NCBI GenBank assembly: GCA_021776805.1
Contig: JAJFFD010000074.1
Coordinates: 1 to 64,000 of the forward strand
Direction: 5' to 3'
Origin: Planctomycetota bacterium
GTDB taxonomy: Bacteria > Planctomycetota > UBA1135 > UBA2386
DNA: 64,000 nt
Each line of letters starts with the position of its first letter. The first letter of the stretch is position 1. The translations under genes and the position numbers were made by a program. Below, piece after piece: positions 16,510 through 25,895 of this stretch. The notes beneath the pieces were generated by a model that had not been told where the DNA came from, ran no database searches, and saw only the letters and a list, made by a program, of their open reading frames with translations.

Positions 16510-19072
16510 TCAAGTTGGTTTGACCTGGGCGAAGACTGACCGGGATCTCCTGGACGATGACTCCCGCTTTGAGCAAGAGGATGCTGCGAACCTTCCCGCT
16601 GACGGCGAGCACTCCTGAACGTCCCGCTGCCAGTGGCCGACGCCCATCCATACTGCTCGATCCACTGCGCAGCTGAGCCATGACCATCTGCTCACCATCT
16701 GCGCCTCTGGCTTCGATCGCATCGGCGATTTCCGGGGCAACGACCACTTCGAAGTGATACCTGCGCTGCAATTCGTAACGCAAGTGCTTCCAGTCTGCAG
16801 CGTCCTTCAGATCTGGGATCAGCGGCAGGATGCCATCACCGAAGATGCTCAGCATAATGTCTTCATCGGAGGATGGATCGAATCGGAAGCGACCCTGGGC
16901 ATCGCTCTTGGTGCGGGGCCCATGACGGATAAGGCTGCCGTCCAGCTGTCCTCCCGGTACTCGCTGCTGGGCATGGAGGACACGCCGAATCTGCGAAATG
17001 GTCGCGCCGGCGACCGCATGACCATCTTCATCTACCAGGACACCGGCGATGGGCTTTAAACCCTTCTCGGCTGGCAACTCGAGAACGACTCCGCGGCTGC
17101 CCGCCACGACCGACTTGCTAACGCTATGCAGAGTCTCAGGGTGCATGGCCCGTAGTTGGTAGGCGCGCTCCATCAGGCCGGGGAAGGTGAAGCTGCCATC
17201 CTCGTCCGCGAGCACGTAGTGCCAGCTGGCGCTGGGTTCGCGGGCGTGGTCCATGATCGAGTAGACATGCTCGCCCTGCCTGGGGTTGTCCAAGACCTCC
17301 GCAGGGAGATCCGGTGAATTCCCAACCGGCGCGCCAGCCATGAGGCCTTCGACCTTCACCGGCAGGAGCCCAACCAGACCGAAGGCACTTGGATCATCGA
17401 TCCACAACATCGCCCCTGCCAGGGGCTGACCCTGGGCATCCAGAACCCTGCCGCTTATCGAGAGGGGCTTCTCCCCCAGTCGGATTTCAACCCAAGCGGG
17501 CCAGGCGACCGCGCTGGCATCTCCCGCCGGCAAGAGTTCGTAGCTTCCAGGGAGCATGCCTTGCTTGACTGCGAGAATCCGCTCACCGTTGGCGGCACGC
17601 TTCAGGCCAAGTTCGAAGACTCCATCCGCGTCGCTGAGGCTCGAGGTCATGCCCAGAGACACACGTGCATCCGCAACCGGCTGACCAATCGCATCCAGGA
17701 CCCGCCCTTGGATCTTCTCCTCACCAACCTCCTCTCGTTGCATCACCAGATACATGTTCTGTTCCGAGTGAGTGGGCAGATTGGCCGCCGCAGGTGCGAA
17801 AGGTTCGAGCTGGGCGCGCAGGCTTGCAGCGGAGATACTGGGTGCAGCGGGAAGTTCAAACCTGCCCTCCGAGTTGCTCACCGAGCGAAAGCTGCTGCGC
17901 CGAGATCGATCGAGGGGGATTCCCAGGCGCGCTTCGAAACCCTGGGGGTAAACGACCTCGAGTTTCACATTGGCCAGGGGTAGGCCATCGGCATCGACCA
18001 CGAGGCCTCCCAAGCGCAGTTTCTCCGCCACCACGATTGCCGGACGAATCGGTGAATCCGGAGCGTGCTCCGCTGAGAAGACCGTTACATGCTCGGGCGA
18101 ATTGGACAGAATGCTGACCGCACGTCCGCGCGTGGTGAGGGCGAATTCCCCAGCGGCATCACTCACTGCCCGTTCTTCTCCAATGCTGCTACCGGCCACT
18201 AGGACCGGGATGTTCGGCAGAGCAAGTCCCTCCGGGTCAAAGACCCGTCCACGCACCAGCTCGGTGAGCGGCGCTTCCGCGCCAGCCCTGTCGATTGCAA
18301 GCCTAGGCAGATCCTCGCGTGGCAGCAGGATGTCGCCGGCATCACTGGCAGGCTCAGACTCGAGAATCGCGCTGGAGTCGCCGATGCTCGCGCTAGCGGC
18401 TGCGGGCGACAGGTCTTCAGCGGGTAAGACCTGATAGCCAATGGCCCAGAGACCTATCACCAGGCTGGAGGCGAGGGCGAACTTCAATTTGCTATTCATG
18501 ATGGTTCCTAGAGCTGCAAACCCGACTGGCCCTGCGATCAAGACTGCGAAGGCACTCAGCCACTCCTCCCGCCCACCGCGATGGCTGCGATCCAACTCTC
18601 GACGCAGCCGATCGAGGCCACGACTCAGTCTTGAATTGACCGTGGCCACGCTGACGCCCGTGCGTTCCGCGATCCGGCGGGGCGGCAACTCTTCGAAGAA
18701 CCGCAGGAGGAGGGTGCTGCGGTAGGGCTCAGCGAGGGCGAGCACCGCTGCGACCAGGGCCTTTTGAGCCGAGGCCTTGCTAACCACATAGGCCGTGGAG
18801 GCCTGGCTCTCCGGTCGGGCGCTGCCTAGCTCCCTGGCCTGGCGTGTCTTTCTGCGACGGTGCTCCTGCAGGAAGCAGTTGCGGAGGATGCTAGCCAGCC
18901 ATTCTCGCAGGCGGGAAGCGTCTCTGGGGCGGTTCTCCAAGGCTTGCAGACAGGTTGTCTGAGCCAGGTCCTCGGCGAGCTGTCGATCGCCAGCGAGCTT
19001 CTCCGCAAGCTGCCGCAGCCACCCGAGGTTGGCCAGGAGCTCTTCTGAGTATTCGATGCTGGACTGACTCAT
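16499..19072 (-). CDS. ECF-type sigma factor fused to membrane segments and carboxypeptidase-regulatory-like domains
   Basis: The 857-residue fusion starts with sigma region 2 (about 10-80: AEDLAQTTCLQALENRP, LREWLASILRNCFLQEHRRRK) and region 4 (about 105-160: LAEPYRSTLLLRFFEELPPRRIAERTGVSVATVNSRLSRG, the DNA-binding helix-turn-helix). Two hydrophobic stretches follow at about 172-191 and 198-216. The rest contains five similar beta modules beginning GRVFDPEGLALPN (275), GGLVVDADGLPLAN (355), GRVLDAIGQPVADA (456), GRVLDAQGQPLAGA (541) and GVLVDEDGHAVAGA (677), most with a SDADGxF-type strand, as in CarboxypepD_reg folds. The sigma part is cytoplasmic; the tail is probably extracytoplasmic if one helix crosses the membrane. 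No separate anti-sigma gene is adjacent. Confidence 0.88.
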   Translation of the reverse strand: MSQSSIEYSEELLANLGWLRQLAEKLAGDRQLAEDLAQTTCLQALENRPRDASRLREWLASILRNCFLQEHRRRKTRQARELGSARPESQASTAYVVSKASAQKALVAAVLALAEPYRSTLLLRFFEELPPRRIAERTGVSVATVNSRLSRGLDRLRRELDRSHRGGREEWLSAFAVLIAGPVGFAALGTIMNSKLKFALASSLVIGLWAIGYQVLPAEDLSPAAASASIGDSSAILESEPASDAGDILLPREDLPRLAIDRAGAEAPLTELVRGRVFDPEGLALPNIPVLVAGSSIGEERAVSDAAGEFALTTRGRAVSILSNSPEHVTVFSAEHAPDSPIRPAIVVAEKLRLGGLVVDADGLPLANVKLEVVYPQGFEARLGIPLDRSRRSSFRSVSNSEGRFELPAAPSISAASLRAQLEPFAPAAANLPTHSEQNMYLVMQREEVGEEKIQGRVLDAIGQPVADARVSLGMTSSLSDADGVFELGLKRAANGERILAVKQGMLPGSYELLPAGDASAVAWPAWVEIRLGEKPLSISGRVLDAQGQPLAGAMLWIDDPSAFGLVGLLPVKVEGLMAGAPVGNSPDLPAEVLDNPRQGEHVYSIMDHAREPSASWHYVLADEDGSFTFPGLMERAYQLRAMHPETLHSVSKSVVAGSRGVVLELPAEKGLKPIAGVLVDEDGHAVAGATISQIRRVLHAQQRVPGGQLDGSLIRHGPRTKSDAQGRFRFDPSSDEDIMLSIFGDGILPLIPDLKDAADWKHLRYELQRRYHFEVVVAPEIADAIEARGADGEQMVMAQLRSGSSSMDGRRPLAAGRSGVLAVSGKVRSILLLKAGVIVQEIPVSLRPGQTNLIRH

Positions 19073-19282
19073 GACTGCAGAACTGGATGCGAGGAGTGGC
19101 GAATCCGATGCAGCAGACTGTCCGGGGGCTGGGATTTATTTGCCAGCGGCAGCCCGTGGCTTGCAATCCAGAGCCCAATCTGCGGAAATCGGCCTCAGGA
19201 ATCAGCGGGCCAGTTTTGGCCTGGTCATTAGTTTCAGGGCAGGCGGTGAATTTGCAGGTGGTGCAAGTACGGGTGGGAGTTC

Positions 19283-20248
19283 TTGGTTAGGCGCGTGCTC
19301 GGCCAAAATCGACAGTCGCTGGCTGCCGGAGGTTTAGGCAGGCGCTCGGGTCTCGGGCCGCAGGGCAGAGGGATCCTCGAACGGCTCTTCGGCGGCGGCC
19401 GCGAATCCCCTGAGGAGCAGGAACCACGGCGCGAGGCCTGCTGCATCGCCATCGCAAGCGGCAAGGGCGGCACCGGCAAGTCCTTCCTCGCCACCAGCCT
19501 GGCTGTCGTGCTCGGCCGCGAGGATCGACGTGTAACTCTGGTCGACTGTGATTTCGGCCTCGCCTGCGACCACCTCCTCCTCGGCGTGAAGCCGAAGATG
19601 ACCATGCAGCATGTGATCAGCGGTCGAGCCACCTTGCGCGATGTCCGCATCATCACCCCCGCCGGACCCGCTCTCATCCCAGGTGGCTCCGGCGTACGTC
19701 AGATGGCGAACTTGAGCGACCAGGAGCTACTCATTTTTGGTGAGAAGCTCGGTGAGTTGGCAGCCCAGGAAGACATCCTCATCCTGGACCTGGGCGCGGG
19801 AATCGCGCCGCAGACCTTGCTGACCCTGCTCTGCTCCAACCATGTCCTACTCGTGACCCAGCCGGAGATCGCTGCGCTCACCGATGCCTACGCTGTCATC
19901 AAGGTTCTGGCCAAACTCAAGAAGGACAGCACTTGCTCAGTTGTCGTCAATCGCGTGGTCCGCGAGAAGCAAGGACTGCAGGCTTTCGACAAACTCTACG
20001 AGGTCGCCCAGAAACACACTGGCGTGGACCTGCAGTACCTTGGCGAGATTGGTGAAGATGCGACGGTGACTCAGCGCCGACTCGGTCAACAACCACTTGT
20101 CGCGACCGACCCAACGGCCCGCACCTCTAAGTCCATCGAAAAAGTTGCTGAGCGACTCGCAGAGATTGCCAGGCCCTTGGCTCAACGCGAAGTCAAAGAT
20201 GGTGCGACGCTCTTCGATCGCTTCAGCGAGCACAGGCTGTTTCTTTAG
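19283..20248 (+). CDS. MinD/FlhG-type P-loop ATPase
   Basis: The 321-residue ParA/MinD-superfamily ATPase has a deviant Walker A SGKGGTGKS (59-67), a switch/Walker A' region VTLVDCDFGLACDHLLLG, and Walker B LILDLGAG. The LDCDFG(L)A(N)xD-type strand and the absence of a clear C-terminal membrane-targeting helix fit FlhG/YlxH better than MinD. FlhG controls flagellar number and placement; no flagellar gene lies in the window. The first 50 residues before the ATPase core are Arg/Gly-rich and poorly supported. The start is uncertain: TTG at 19283 or GTG at 19295, with GGGAG upstream. Confidence 0.8.
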   Translation: MVRRVLGQNRQSLAAGGLGRRSGLGPQGRGILERLFGGGRESPEEQEPRREACCIAIASGKGGTGKSFLATSLAVVLGREDRRVTLVDCDFGLACDHLLLGVKPKMTMQHVISGRATLRDVRIITPAGPALIPGGSGVRQMANLSDQELLIFGEKLGELAAQEDILILDLGAGIAPQTLLTLLCSNHVLLVTQPEIAALTDAYAVIKVLAKLKKDSTCSVVVNRVVREKQGLQAFDKLYEVAQKHTGVDLQYLGEIGEDATVTQRRLGQQPLVATDPTARTSKSIEKVAERLAEIARPLAQREVKDGATLFDRFSEHRLFL

Positions 20249-20263
20249 CTCCGCCGGCCTGCC

Positions 20264-22204
20264 TCAGTGCTTCTTGAAGTTCTTATTGAGGAAGTCCAGA
20301 TAGGCCTGATCCGCGATGATGGCATTGGACTTCTTGCGGAAGCCATGGCCCTCGTCCGGGAAGACTATGTATTTCACCTGGACACCGTTCTTACGAACGG
20401 CATTGACGAGCTCGTCGCTTTCCACAGCCAGGACCCGGGGATCATTGGCTCCCTGCACCACCAGCATGGGCTTGGTGATGTTATGGGCATGGAAGAGCGG
20501 GGAGATCCGGCGTAGCCGTTCGGCATCCTCAGCAGGATTACCGAGCTCTGCGTAGAGGGAGTCACGGTTGGCTCCCCACCATGCAGGAATGCTCTCCAGG
20601 GTTCGGAGCCAATTCGTTACGCCAAAGATGTCGATGCCGAGATCGAAAGCGTCCGGTGTAAAGGCAAGAGCGGCACAGACCATATAGCCGCCGTAGCTGC
20701 CACCCATGATGCCGATGCGTTCCGCATCGATCCAATCCAGAGACTCCAGGTACTTGCGCCCGTAGACACAGTCCTGCAAGTCATCCTCACCGTGCCTGCG
20801 ATCGTCCAGATGGTTGAAGGTCTTGCCGTAGCCCGAACTGCCCCGGTTGTTCACCATCAAGATCGCGTAACCGTGATTGACCAAGAGCTGAACCGTCGAA
20901 CGGTAGCCAGTGCGACTTTGACCGCCGGGACCGCCGTGCACCCAGACGATACCGGGCACCCTTTCATCTGCGCTGGCGAGCTTGGGCTTGTACAGGATCG
21001 CCGGGATATCCAAGCCATCGAAGCTGGGGTAACGCACCACATCGGCAGCTACTAGATGCTGCGGATCGAGCTGCCGCGGCATGCTCTCCGTGATCGCAGT
21101 GAACTCCATTCCTCCCGGCGTGCCGACGTAGATATCTGCGGAGGAAGTATCACCAGCCACGCTGATGACTGCCTGACTTCCGTCCGCTGAGGTTTGAAAA
21201 CTGCGCACTTCTCTGCCAGGGAAGCCAGGGAGATCGAGAGTTTGTCCGGTCTGCGTATCGGTGATTTCGAGCACCGTGCGTGCATCGGCGTTGATGTTGA
21301 GCACCCGGTAGCGTCCGTCCCTGGTGTAAGACATCCCCATGATGTCCCAGTCGCGCTCTTCGACGACTTTCCGTTCGCCGCTGGCAAGGTCGTAAGACCA
21401 GATGCGCTGAAACTCACTATCCAGATCGCAGCCGTAGAAGAATTGCTTGCCGTCAGGGCTGAAACTGGCTGGCGCGAAACTGACCGGAGCTTCGTGCGGG
21501 GTGATCAATACCGGCGCCATGTCCGGTTGTTCGGTGTCATAGAGGAAGAGATCGTTGTCTCGATTGTTATGCGCCTTGCTGAGGATCAGGTAGCGGAGGT
21601 CTCTGGATGCCAGGCCTGGCATGTAGCCACCTTCATTCTCGAAAACCATGTGGCGCGGCAGCACCCGGATCCCTGCACTGGCTTCAGTAACCGGCGACTC
21701 CAGGTCGTACTCATAGACATCGAAGGCTGCCGCGTCCCGCTGATTGATCATGGCCCAAAAGGCGCTGCCATCCTCAGCCCATGCCATGAAGGAAGCCTTT
21801 AGGCCTTTCCCGGGAGTCAAGTCCAAGACCTCTCCCCCTGCTGCGGCCAGATAGAGATGATTCAGCTCGTCGCCATCCCCATCCTTGGTGTAGAGGAAGC
21901 GGTCATCGTGGGGGAACCAACTGATGCCCATGATCGCCGAACCGGCCGATGCGGTGAGTCTGGTGGGCCTTCCCCCATCGACTGGTTGAGAATAGACGTT
22001 GAAGACTCCACCCTCGTTCGAGGTCACCAGGATCTGGCTCCCATCAGCAGAGAACGAACTTCCCCGCACGGAAAGAGTTTGCGAGAAGAGCTCCACGCCA
22101 TACTGCGGCAGCACGGTCTTGATCGGCTCCGGTTGCGTGCTTCCGCAGGCACAGAGTGTGAGAGGCAGCAGGGTGAGCAGTCCGAGGTTACGTGGATGCA
22201 GCAT
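20264..22204 (-). CDS. S9 family prolyl oligopeptidase-like peptidase, lipoprotein
   Basis: The 646-residue protein has a lipoprotein signal ([14 protein letters not shown]; acylated Cys in the LCAC region). Residues about 40-370 form a propeller of PD40-like repeats, and about 390-646 an alpha/beta hydrolase. The catalytic residues are visible: Ser503 in GGSYGGYM, Asp in GANDPRV, His in DEGHGF. The [12 protein letters not shown] oxyanion segment is also present. S9 enzymes of this build cleave short peptides or acyl-aminoacyl peptides. It would be anchored in an envelope membrane. It is convergent with the FlhG-like gene (15-base gap) and divergent from the GT9 gene. Confidence 0.93.
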   Translation of the reverse strand: MLHPRNLGLLTLLPLTLCACGSTQPEPIKTVLPQYGVELFSQTLSVRGSSFSADGSQILVTSNEGGVFNVYSQPVDGGRPTRLTASAGSAIMGISWFPHDDRFLYTKDGDGDELNHLYLAAAGGEVLDLTPGKGLKASFMAWAEDGSAFWAMINQRDAAAFDVYEYDLESPVTEASAGIRVLPRHMVFENEGGYMPGLASRDLRYLILSKAHNNRDNDLFLYDTEQPDMAPVLITPHEAPVSFAPASFSPDGKQFFYGCDLDSEFQRIWSYDLASGERKVVEERDWDIMGMSYTRDGRYRVLNINADARTVLEITDTQTGQTLDLPGFPGREVRSFQTSADGSQAVISVAGDTSSADIYVGTPGGMEFTAITESMPRQLDPQHLVAADVVRYPSFDGLDIPAILYKPKLASADERVPGIVWVHGGPGGQSRTGYRSTVQLLVNHGYAILMVNNRGSSGYGKTFNHLDDRRHGEDDLQDCVYGRKYLESLDWIDAERIGIMGGSYGGYMVCAALAFTPDAFDLGIDIFGVTNWLRTLESIPAWWGANRDSLYAELGNPAEDAERLRRISPLFHAHNITKPMLVVQGANDPRVLAVESDELVNAVRKNGVQVKYIVFPDEGHGFRKKSNAIIADQAYLDFLNKNFKKH

Positions 22205-22289
22205 GGGTTTCTTGGGGTTGCAGGTGCGGGGCCGATCATAACTCTGCAGCGATGGACAGGGCCATCCATCGGGTTAGTATCCGGTTGGC

Positions 22290-23345
22290 GTGGCGGACAT
22301 TCTGATCATCAAGACCGGTGCCCTGGGAGATGTACTGCGCACGACCTCCATCCTGCCAGGACTCGTCCAGACTCAGGCAGCAGCGAAGATCACCTGGCTC
22401 ACCGCGCCCATGGCTTCGGACCTTGTGGCCCATCATCCTCTGGTCGATCGCGTACTTTGCCTCGCTGCCGGTGACAGCCATGAGATTGCAGCAATCCAGG
22501 CGGATCTGGCCGCCAAGAACTTCTCCTGGATCATCTCACTGGATGATGAGGCACCCCTATGTGCCTTGGCATCGGCTCTCCAGGGCGAGAAGCTCACCGG
22601 GGCCTGCCTGGATGCGACAGGCAGGCCTGGTTACAGCGATGACGCAGAAGCCTGGTTTGGCATGGGGCTCCTGGCACGGGACGGCAAGGCCGCAGCGGAT
22701 GCCCGCAAACTGGCAAATCAACGCAGCCATCCGCAGATTCTGGCGGACATGCTGGCCCTGCCCATGGGGCGCCCCGAACTCCCCCTGCCAGATGCCTCTT
22801 GCCGGCATGCAGCAGATCTCCTGGCGAAGCTGGGCCTCGATGGCGAGCGGCCGATCATCGGGCTGAATACCGGTGCGGGTGGTCGTTGGCCAGCAAAGGA
22901 ACTGCCTCTGGCCCGAGTCGTCGAAACCGTCCAGGAGCTGCATGCCGACTTGGATGAGCAAGCCCAGTTTCTCATTCTCGGTGGACCAGAGGAGAGGGAA
23001 CGAAACCGGGAATTGATGCAAGTACTCAGCAAGAGCAAGGCCGCCGGGACTTGCTTCGCCGCAGGCTGCGATCATTCGATTCTCGACTTCGCAGCCATCG
23101 TCGCCAGCTGCACCTTGCTCCTGACCAGCGACAGCCTGGCCATGCATCTGGGTATCGCTGCAAGACTGCCAACTGTGGCCTTCTTCGCCCCCACCTCCGC
23201 GGCGGAGATCGAACTCTATGGTCTAGGCGAAAAGGTCCTCAGCGAGGCAGCAGACTACTGCTCCTACCGCCCCGACGCGGACAACAGCAGCATCACGGCC
23301 AGGCGCCTGACTGCGGCGATTCTCCGTGTACTGGCCACAAGCTGA
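22290..23345 (+). CDS. glycosyltransferase family 9 (heptosyltransferase-like)
   Basis: The 351-residue cytoplasmic GT-B enzyme has a GTG start at 22290. N-terminal DILIIKTGALGDVLRTTSILPGL is the hallmark acceptor-side motif of ADP-heptose:LPS heptosyltransferases. The C-terminal donor domain contains IIGLNTGAGGRWPAKELPL and LLLTSDSLAMHLGIAARLPTVAFFAPTS, the family's conserved TxDxGxxHxA region here reading TSDSLAMHLG. It likely adds a sugar to a lipopolysaccharide or other surface glycan core. It stands alone, divergent from the S9 lipoprotein and 90 bases before the cytochrome c peroxidase gene. Confidence 0.88.
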   Translation: MADILIIKTGALGDVLRTTSILPGLVQTQAAAKITWLTAPMASDLVAHHPLVDRVLCLAAGDSHEIAAIQADLAAKNFSWIISLDDEAPLCALASALQGEKLTGACLDATGRPGYSDDAEAWFGMGLLARDGKAAADARKLANQRSHPQILADMLALPMGRPELPLPDASCRHAADLLAKLGLDGERPIIGLNTGAGGRWPAKELPLARVVETVQELHADLDEQAQFLILGGPEERERNRELMQVLSKSKAAGTCFAAGCDHSILDFAAIVASCTLLLTSDSLAMHLGIAARLPTVAFFAPTSAAEIELYGLGEKVLSEAADYCSYRPDADNSSITARRLTAAILRVLATS

Positions 23346-23435
23346 AGCCTTCGCCCGGGACATGCTGCCGAAGAACCTGCAATGAGCTATGGTCAATGCG
23401 GCTTAGCAATTCGGCAACCGAGCATTGAGAGGCAC

Positions 23436-24479
23436 ATGCGGGCAAGCAAGACAAGCGGATCTCTAATCGCCATCAGCCTGAGCTGCATCATTATCTTCTC
23501 GAGCCTGGGTCGAGCCCAGGAAGGCCAGGCAGGAGAAGGCGCAGTCAACTTGGATGCCCGGGACTTGATCGGCTTCCCCAAACTCCCGGTGCCAACTGAC
23601 AACCCGCTGACCGAGCAGGCCATCCTCCTTGGTCAGACGCTCTTCTTCGATCCGATTCTTTCCGCGGATCGCAAGATCTCCTGTGCGAGCTGCCACCAAC
23701 CGGAACACGGTTTTGCGTCGCCAGAAGCGCGGCCGCTCGGTGTCTACGGTCGCCGCGCTCTGCGCCATGCACCGACCCTCTACAACCGCGGCTATGGCGA
23801 TCGGCAGCGCTGGGATGGCCTGGCAGGCAGCCTCGAGGAACAGGTTCTCTTGCCTATTGAGGATCCCAACGAGATGGACCTGAAGCTCGCGGACGCAGTG
23901 CAGCGGATCGATGACATACCCGAGTACCAGGCAGCCTTCCAAGCGAACTACAGCGAGGGAGTCAGCGAAGTCAGCCTGGCCAAAGCACTGGCGAGCTACG
24001 TACGCAGCTTGACCTATGGGGACAGCCCGCCGGATCGCTTCATCTACGGGGAGCGCACGGCGATGAGCAAGGCAGAGTTAGCCGGCATGTGGATCTACGA
24101 GAGCAAGGGTCGTTGCTGGCAATGTCACAGCCGACCGAACTTCAGCGACGAGAAGTTTCACAACACCGGCGTCGGCGTCATCGATGGCAAGCCAGAGCCG
24201 GGAAGACAGGCAGTCACCGGACAGGATGCGGACTGGGGCGCCTTCAAGGTGCCCACCCTGCGTGGCCTCACAGAAACCGCTCCCTACATGCACGATGGCA
24301 GCATCGAAACCTTGGCGGAGGTGATCGAGTTCTACCGGCGAGGAGGCAATGCCAACAGCCACTTAGACCCGATCATGCAAGCTCTCGAGCTAAGTGACGC
24401 GGAGGCCAACAATCTCCTGGCATTCCTGCGATCTCTGTCCAAGCGCAAAGCGATGCCTGCGGAAAGCAAGGGGAAGTGA
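23436..24479 (+). CDS. di-haem cytochrome c peroxidase / MauG family
   Basis: The 347-residue exported protein has a signal peptide (SLIAISLSCIIIFSSLGRA). Two c-type haem-binding motifs are present, CASCH at 83-87 and CWQCH at 227-231, with the typical ILSADRKISCASCH and FHNTGVG contexts and the late PYMHDGS motif. Family members reduce hydrogen peroxide in the periplasm with electrons from small cytochromes; some MauG-like members oxidise proteins instead. I chose the ATG at 23436 (GAGAGG upstream) because it begins the signal peptide. It lies 70 bases before the first selenoprotein gene, possibly the same transcript, linking peroxide handling with selenium redox proteins. Confidence 0.9.
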   Translation: MRASKTSGSLIAISLSCIIIFSSLGRAQEGQAGEGAVNLDARDLIGFPKLPVPTDNPLTEQAILLGQTLFFDPILSADRKISCASCHQPEHGFASPEARPLGVYGRRALRHAPTLYNRGYGDRQRWDGLAGSLEEQVLLPIEDPNEMDLKLADAVQRIDDIPEYQAAFQANYSEGVSEVSLAKALASYVRSLTYGDSPPDRFIYGERTAMSKAELAGMWIYESKGRCWQCHSRPNFSDEKFHNTGVGVIDGKPEPGRQAVTGQDADWGAFKVPTLRGLTETAPYMHDGSIETLAEVIEFYRRGGNANSHLDPIMQALELSDAEANNLLAFLRSLSKRKAMPAESKGK

Positions 24480-24549
24480 TTCGGGCCTTGCCCAGAGTAA
24501 TCTATCCGGGGAGGATGGGTTCAAACACGGCCCTATCAGGAGGATGAGC

Positions 24550-25671
24550 ATGAAAGCTCTCTATTCGTCCGCCTCGGCCCTCTTTCTTGCTGCTGCGCTG
24601 GTCGCGCAGTCGGGCACGGAGAGTGCGAAGTCGGAATACGATGCTCTGGTCAAGGAGCACGCAACTGCGGTCGCCGAGTGGCGCGCCGCCATGGATGTTG
24701 TCAGGAAGAGCGAGGAGTACAAAGCTGCTCGCGCCGCTCGCGACAACGAGGCTACGCGCGAACTCACCAATTCTGTCGCTCGCCCTGACATCGACGCCTT
24801 TGTGGCGCGCTTTGCAGAAGCGGGCAAGCGCTACTCCGGCGAAGAAGAAGCGCTGCAGTTTCACCTCTGGATCGTGATGAACGGTGGAGCCAAGCAGAAG
24901 GACGAGATCCTCGTGGCTGTCAATGCCGTGGTCGCCGATCACCTGGACAGCAAAGCCTTACAACCGCCGCAATTCAGATCGAACATGTTGAGTCGCAGCA
25001 TCGGGCAGGAACGCTACCTGGAGATTGTTGATCTGATTGTCGCGAAGTCACCGCACGACATGGTCAAGGCGCACGCGCTCCATGGCAAAGCGCAAGGCAT
25101 GATGGGCCGCAATGCCAGCGAAGAGGACAAGGCGAAGGCGCTGGTCATTCTTGATCAGGTCGCAGAGCTTGCCAAGGGTGATCCCCTGGAAGTACGTGCA
25201 CGCGGCCCTCGCTTCGAAGCTGAGCGACTGCAGATTGGCATGCTTGCCCCCGACATCGTTGCTGATGACTTGGATGGAGTTGAATTCAAGCTCTCCGATT
25301 ATCGAGGCAAAGTTGTTGTCATCGATTTCTGGGGAGATTGGTGACCGCCTTGCAGGGCCATGTACCCACACGAGCGGTCGCTCGTGAAGCGTCTAGCGGA
25401 CAAGCCTTTCGCCCTCATTGGCGTGAACTCCGACAGCGATAAAGACAAGCTCCGGCCTCGCATGATCGAAGAGAACATCTCTTGGCGTAGCTTCTGGAAT
25501 GGCCCTGAAGGGACCAGTGGGCCGATCTCGGCGGCCTGGAATGTTCGCGCCTGGCCAACCATCTACATTCTCGATCACAAAGGTGTGATCCGCTTCAAGA
25601 ACAAGCGTGGCGAGGAGATGGACAAGGCGGTGGACCAGCTCCTGGCAGAAATGGCTGCCGAGGACCGCTAA
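24550..25671 (+). CDS. exported thioredoxin-fold selenoprotein A (UGA read as selenocysteine)
   Basis: The frame runs from ATG 24550 (AGGAGG at 24538-24543) to TAA 25671 through one in-frame UGA at 25342-25344. Read through, the product is 373 residues: signal peptide (ALFLAAALVAQ), a helical region of about 190 residues, then a TlpA/AhpC-like thioredoxin domain. Its active site reads DFWGDW-U-P-P-C-RAMYP, with selenocysteine 265 in the place of the first Cys of WCxxC and Cys268 as partner. The cis-proline region is RAWPTIYILD. The UGA is not a general sense codon here, since neighbouring genes end in TGA. A hairpin at the correct distance follows (see the SECIS entry). The likely role is envelope thiol/peroxide chemistry; the substrate is unknown. 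Stopping at UGA would leave a domain without its active site. Confidence 0.88.
25342..25386 (+). other. UGA selenocysteine codon and bacterial SECIS hairpin of selenoprotein A
   Basis: The UGA at 25342-25344 is followed after 31 bases by a GGUC loop (25376-25379) closed by a perfect 7-bp stem (CACGAGC at 25369-25375, GCTCGTG at 25380-25386). Bacterial SECIS elements lie inside the coding region, immediately 3' of UGA, with a small apical loop having G in its first two positions. The E. coli fdhF loop also contains GGUC. No other perfect hairpin of this kind is apparent between the UGA and this loop. Confidence 0.8.
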
Positions 25672-25704
25672 TCCTCCGCGGGCACTGGCTTTCCGACCCA
25701 GGAT

Positions 25705-25736
25705 TCGGGCGCAGTTGGTCTACCAGCTGCGCCCGA
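25705..25736 (+). terminator. long hairpin downstream of selenoprotein A
   Basis: The inverted repeat begins TCGGGCGCAG and ends CTGCGCCCGA. It forms about 14-15 pairs, with one G-U pair and a minimal loop centred on 25720. It starts 33 bases after the TAA. No U-run follows, so it is terminator-like by position and stability but not a textbook intrinsic terminator. The rest of the 224-base gap up to the next gene (25737-25895) shows no other feature I can support. Confidence 0.5.
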
Positions 25737-25895
25737 GCCATGTACGCCTAGCCATGTGGCGCTAGCTACACACATTGACCCGGGCAGACTTCCCCAGGGG
25801 GCAAAGCATTTTATTCGCGACGGGAATAGTCCGTAACGACGTCCGCCTTCACATCGATTCTACCTACCTAACAACCCCTTGAAGCGGAGTTACAC

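Noticed and set aside
24544-24549. ATG at 24544 as start of selenoprotein A
   Set aside because: It touches the AGGAGG ribosome site with no spacing; the ATG at 24550 has 6-base spacing.
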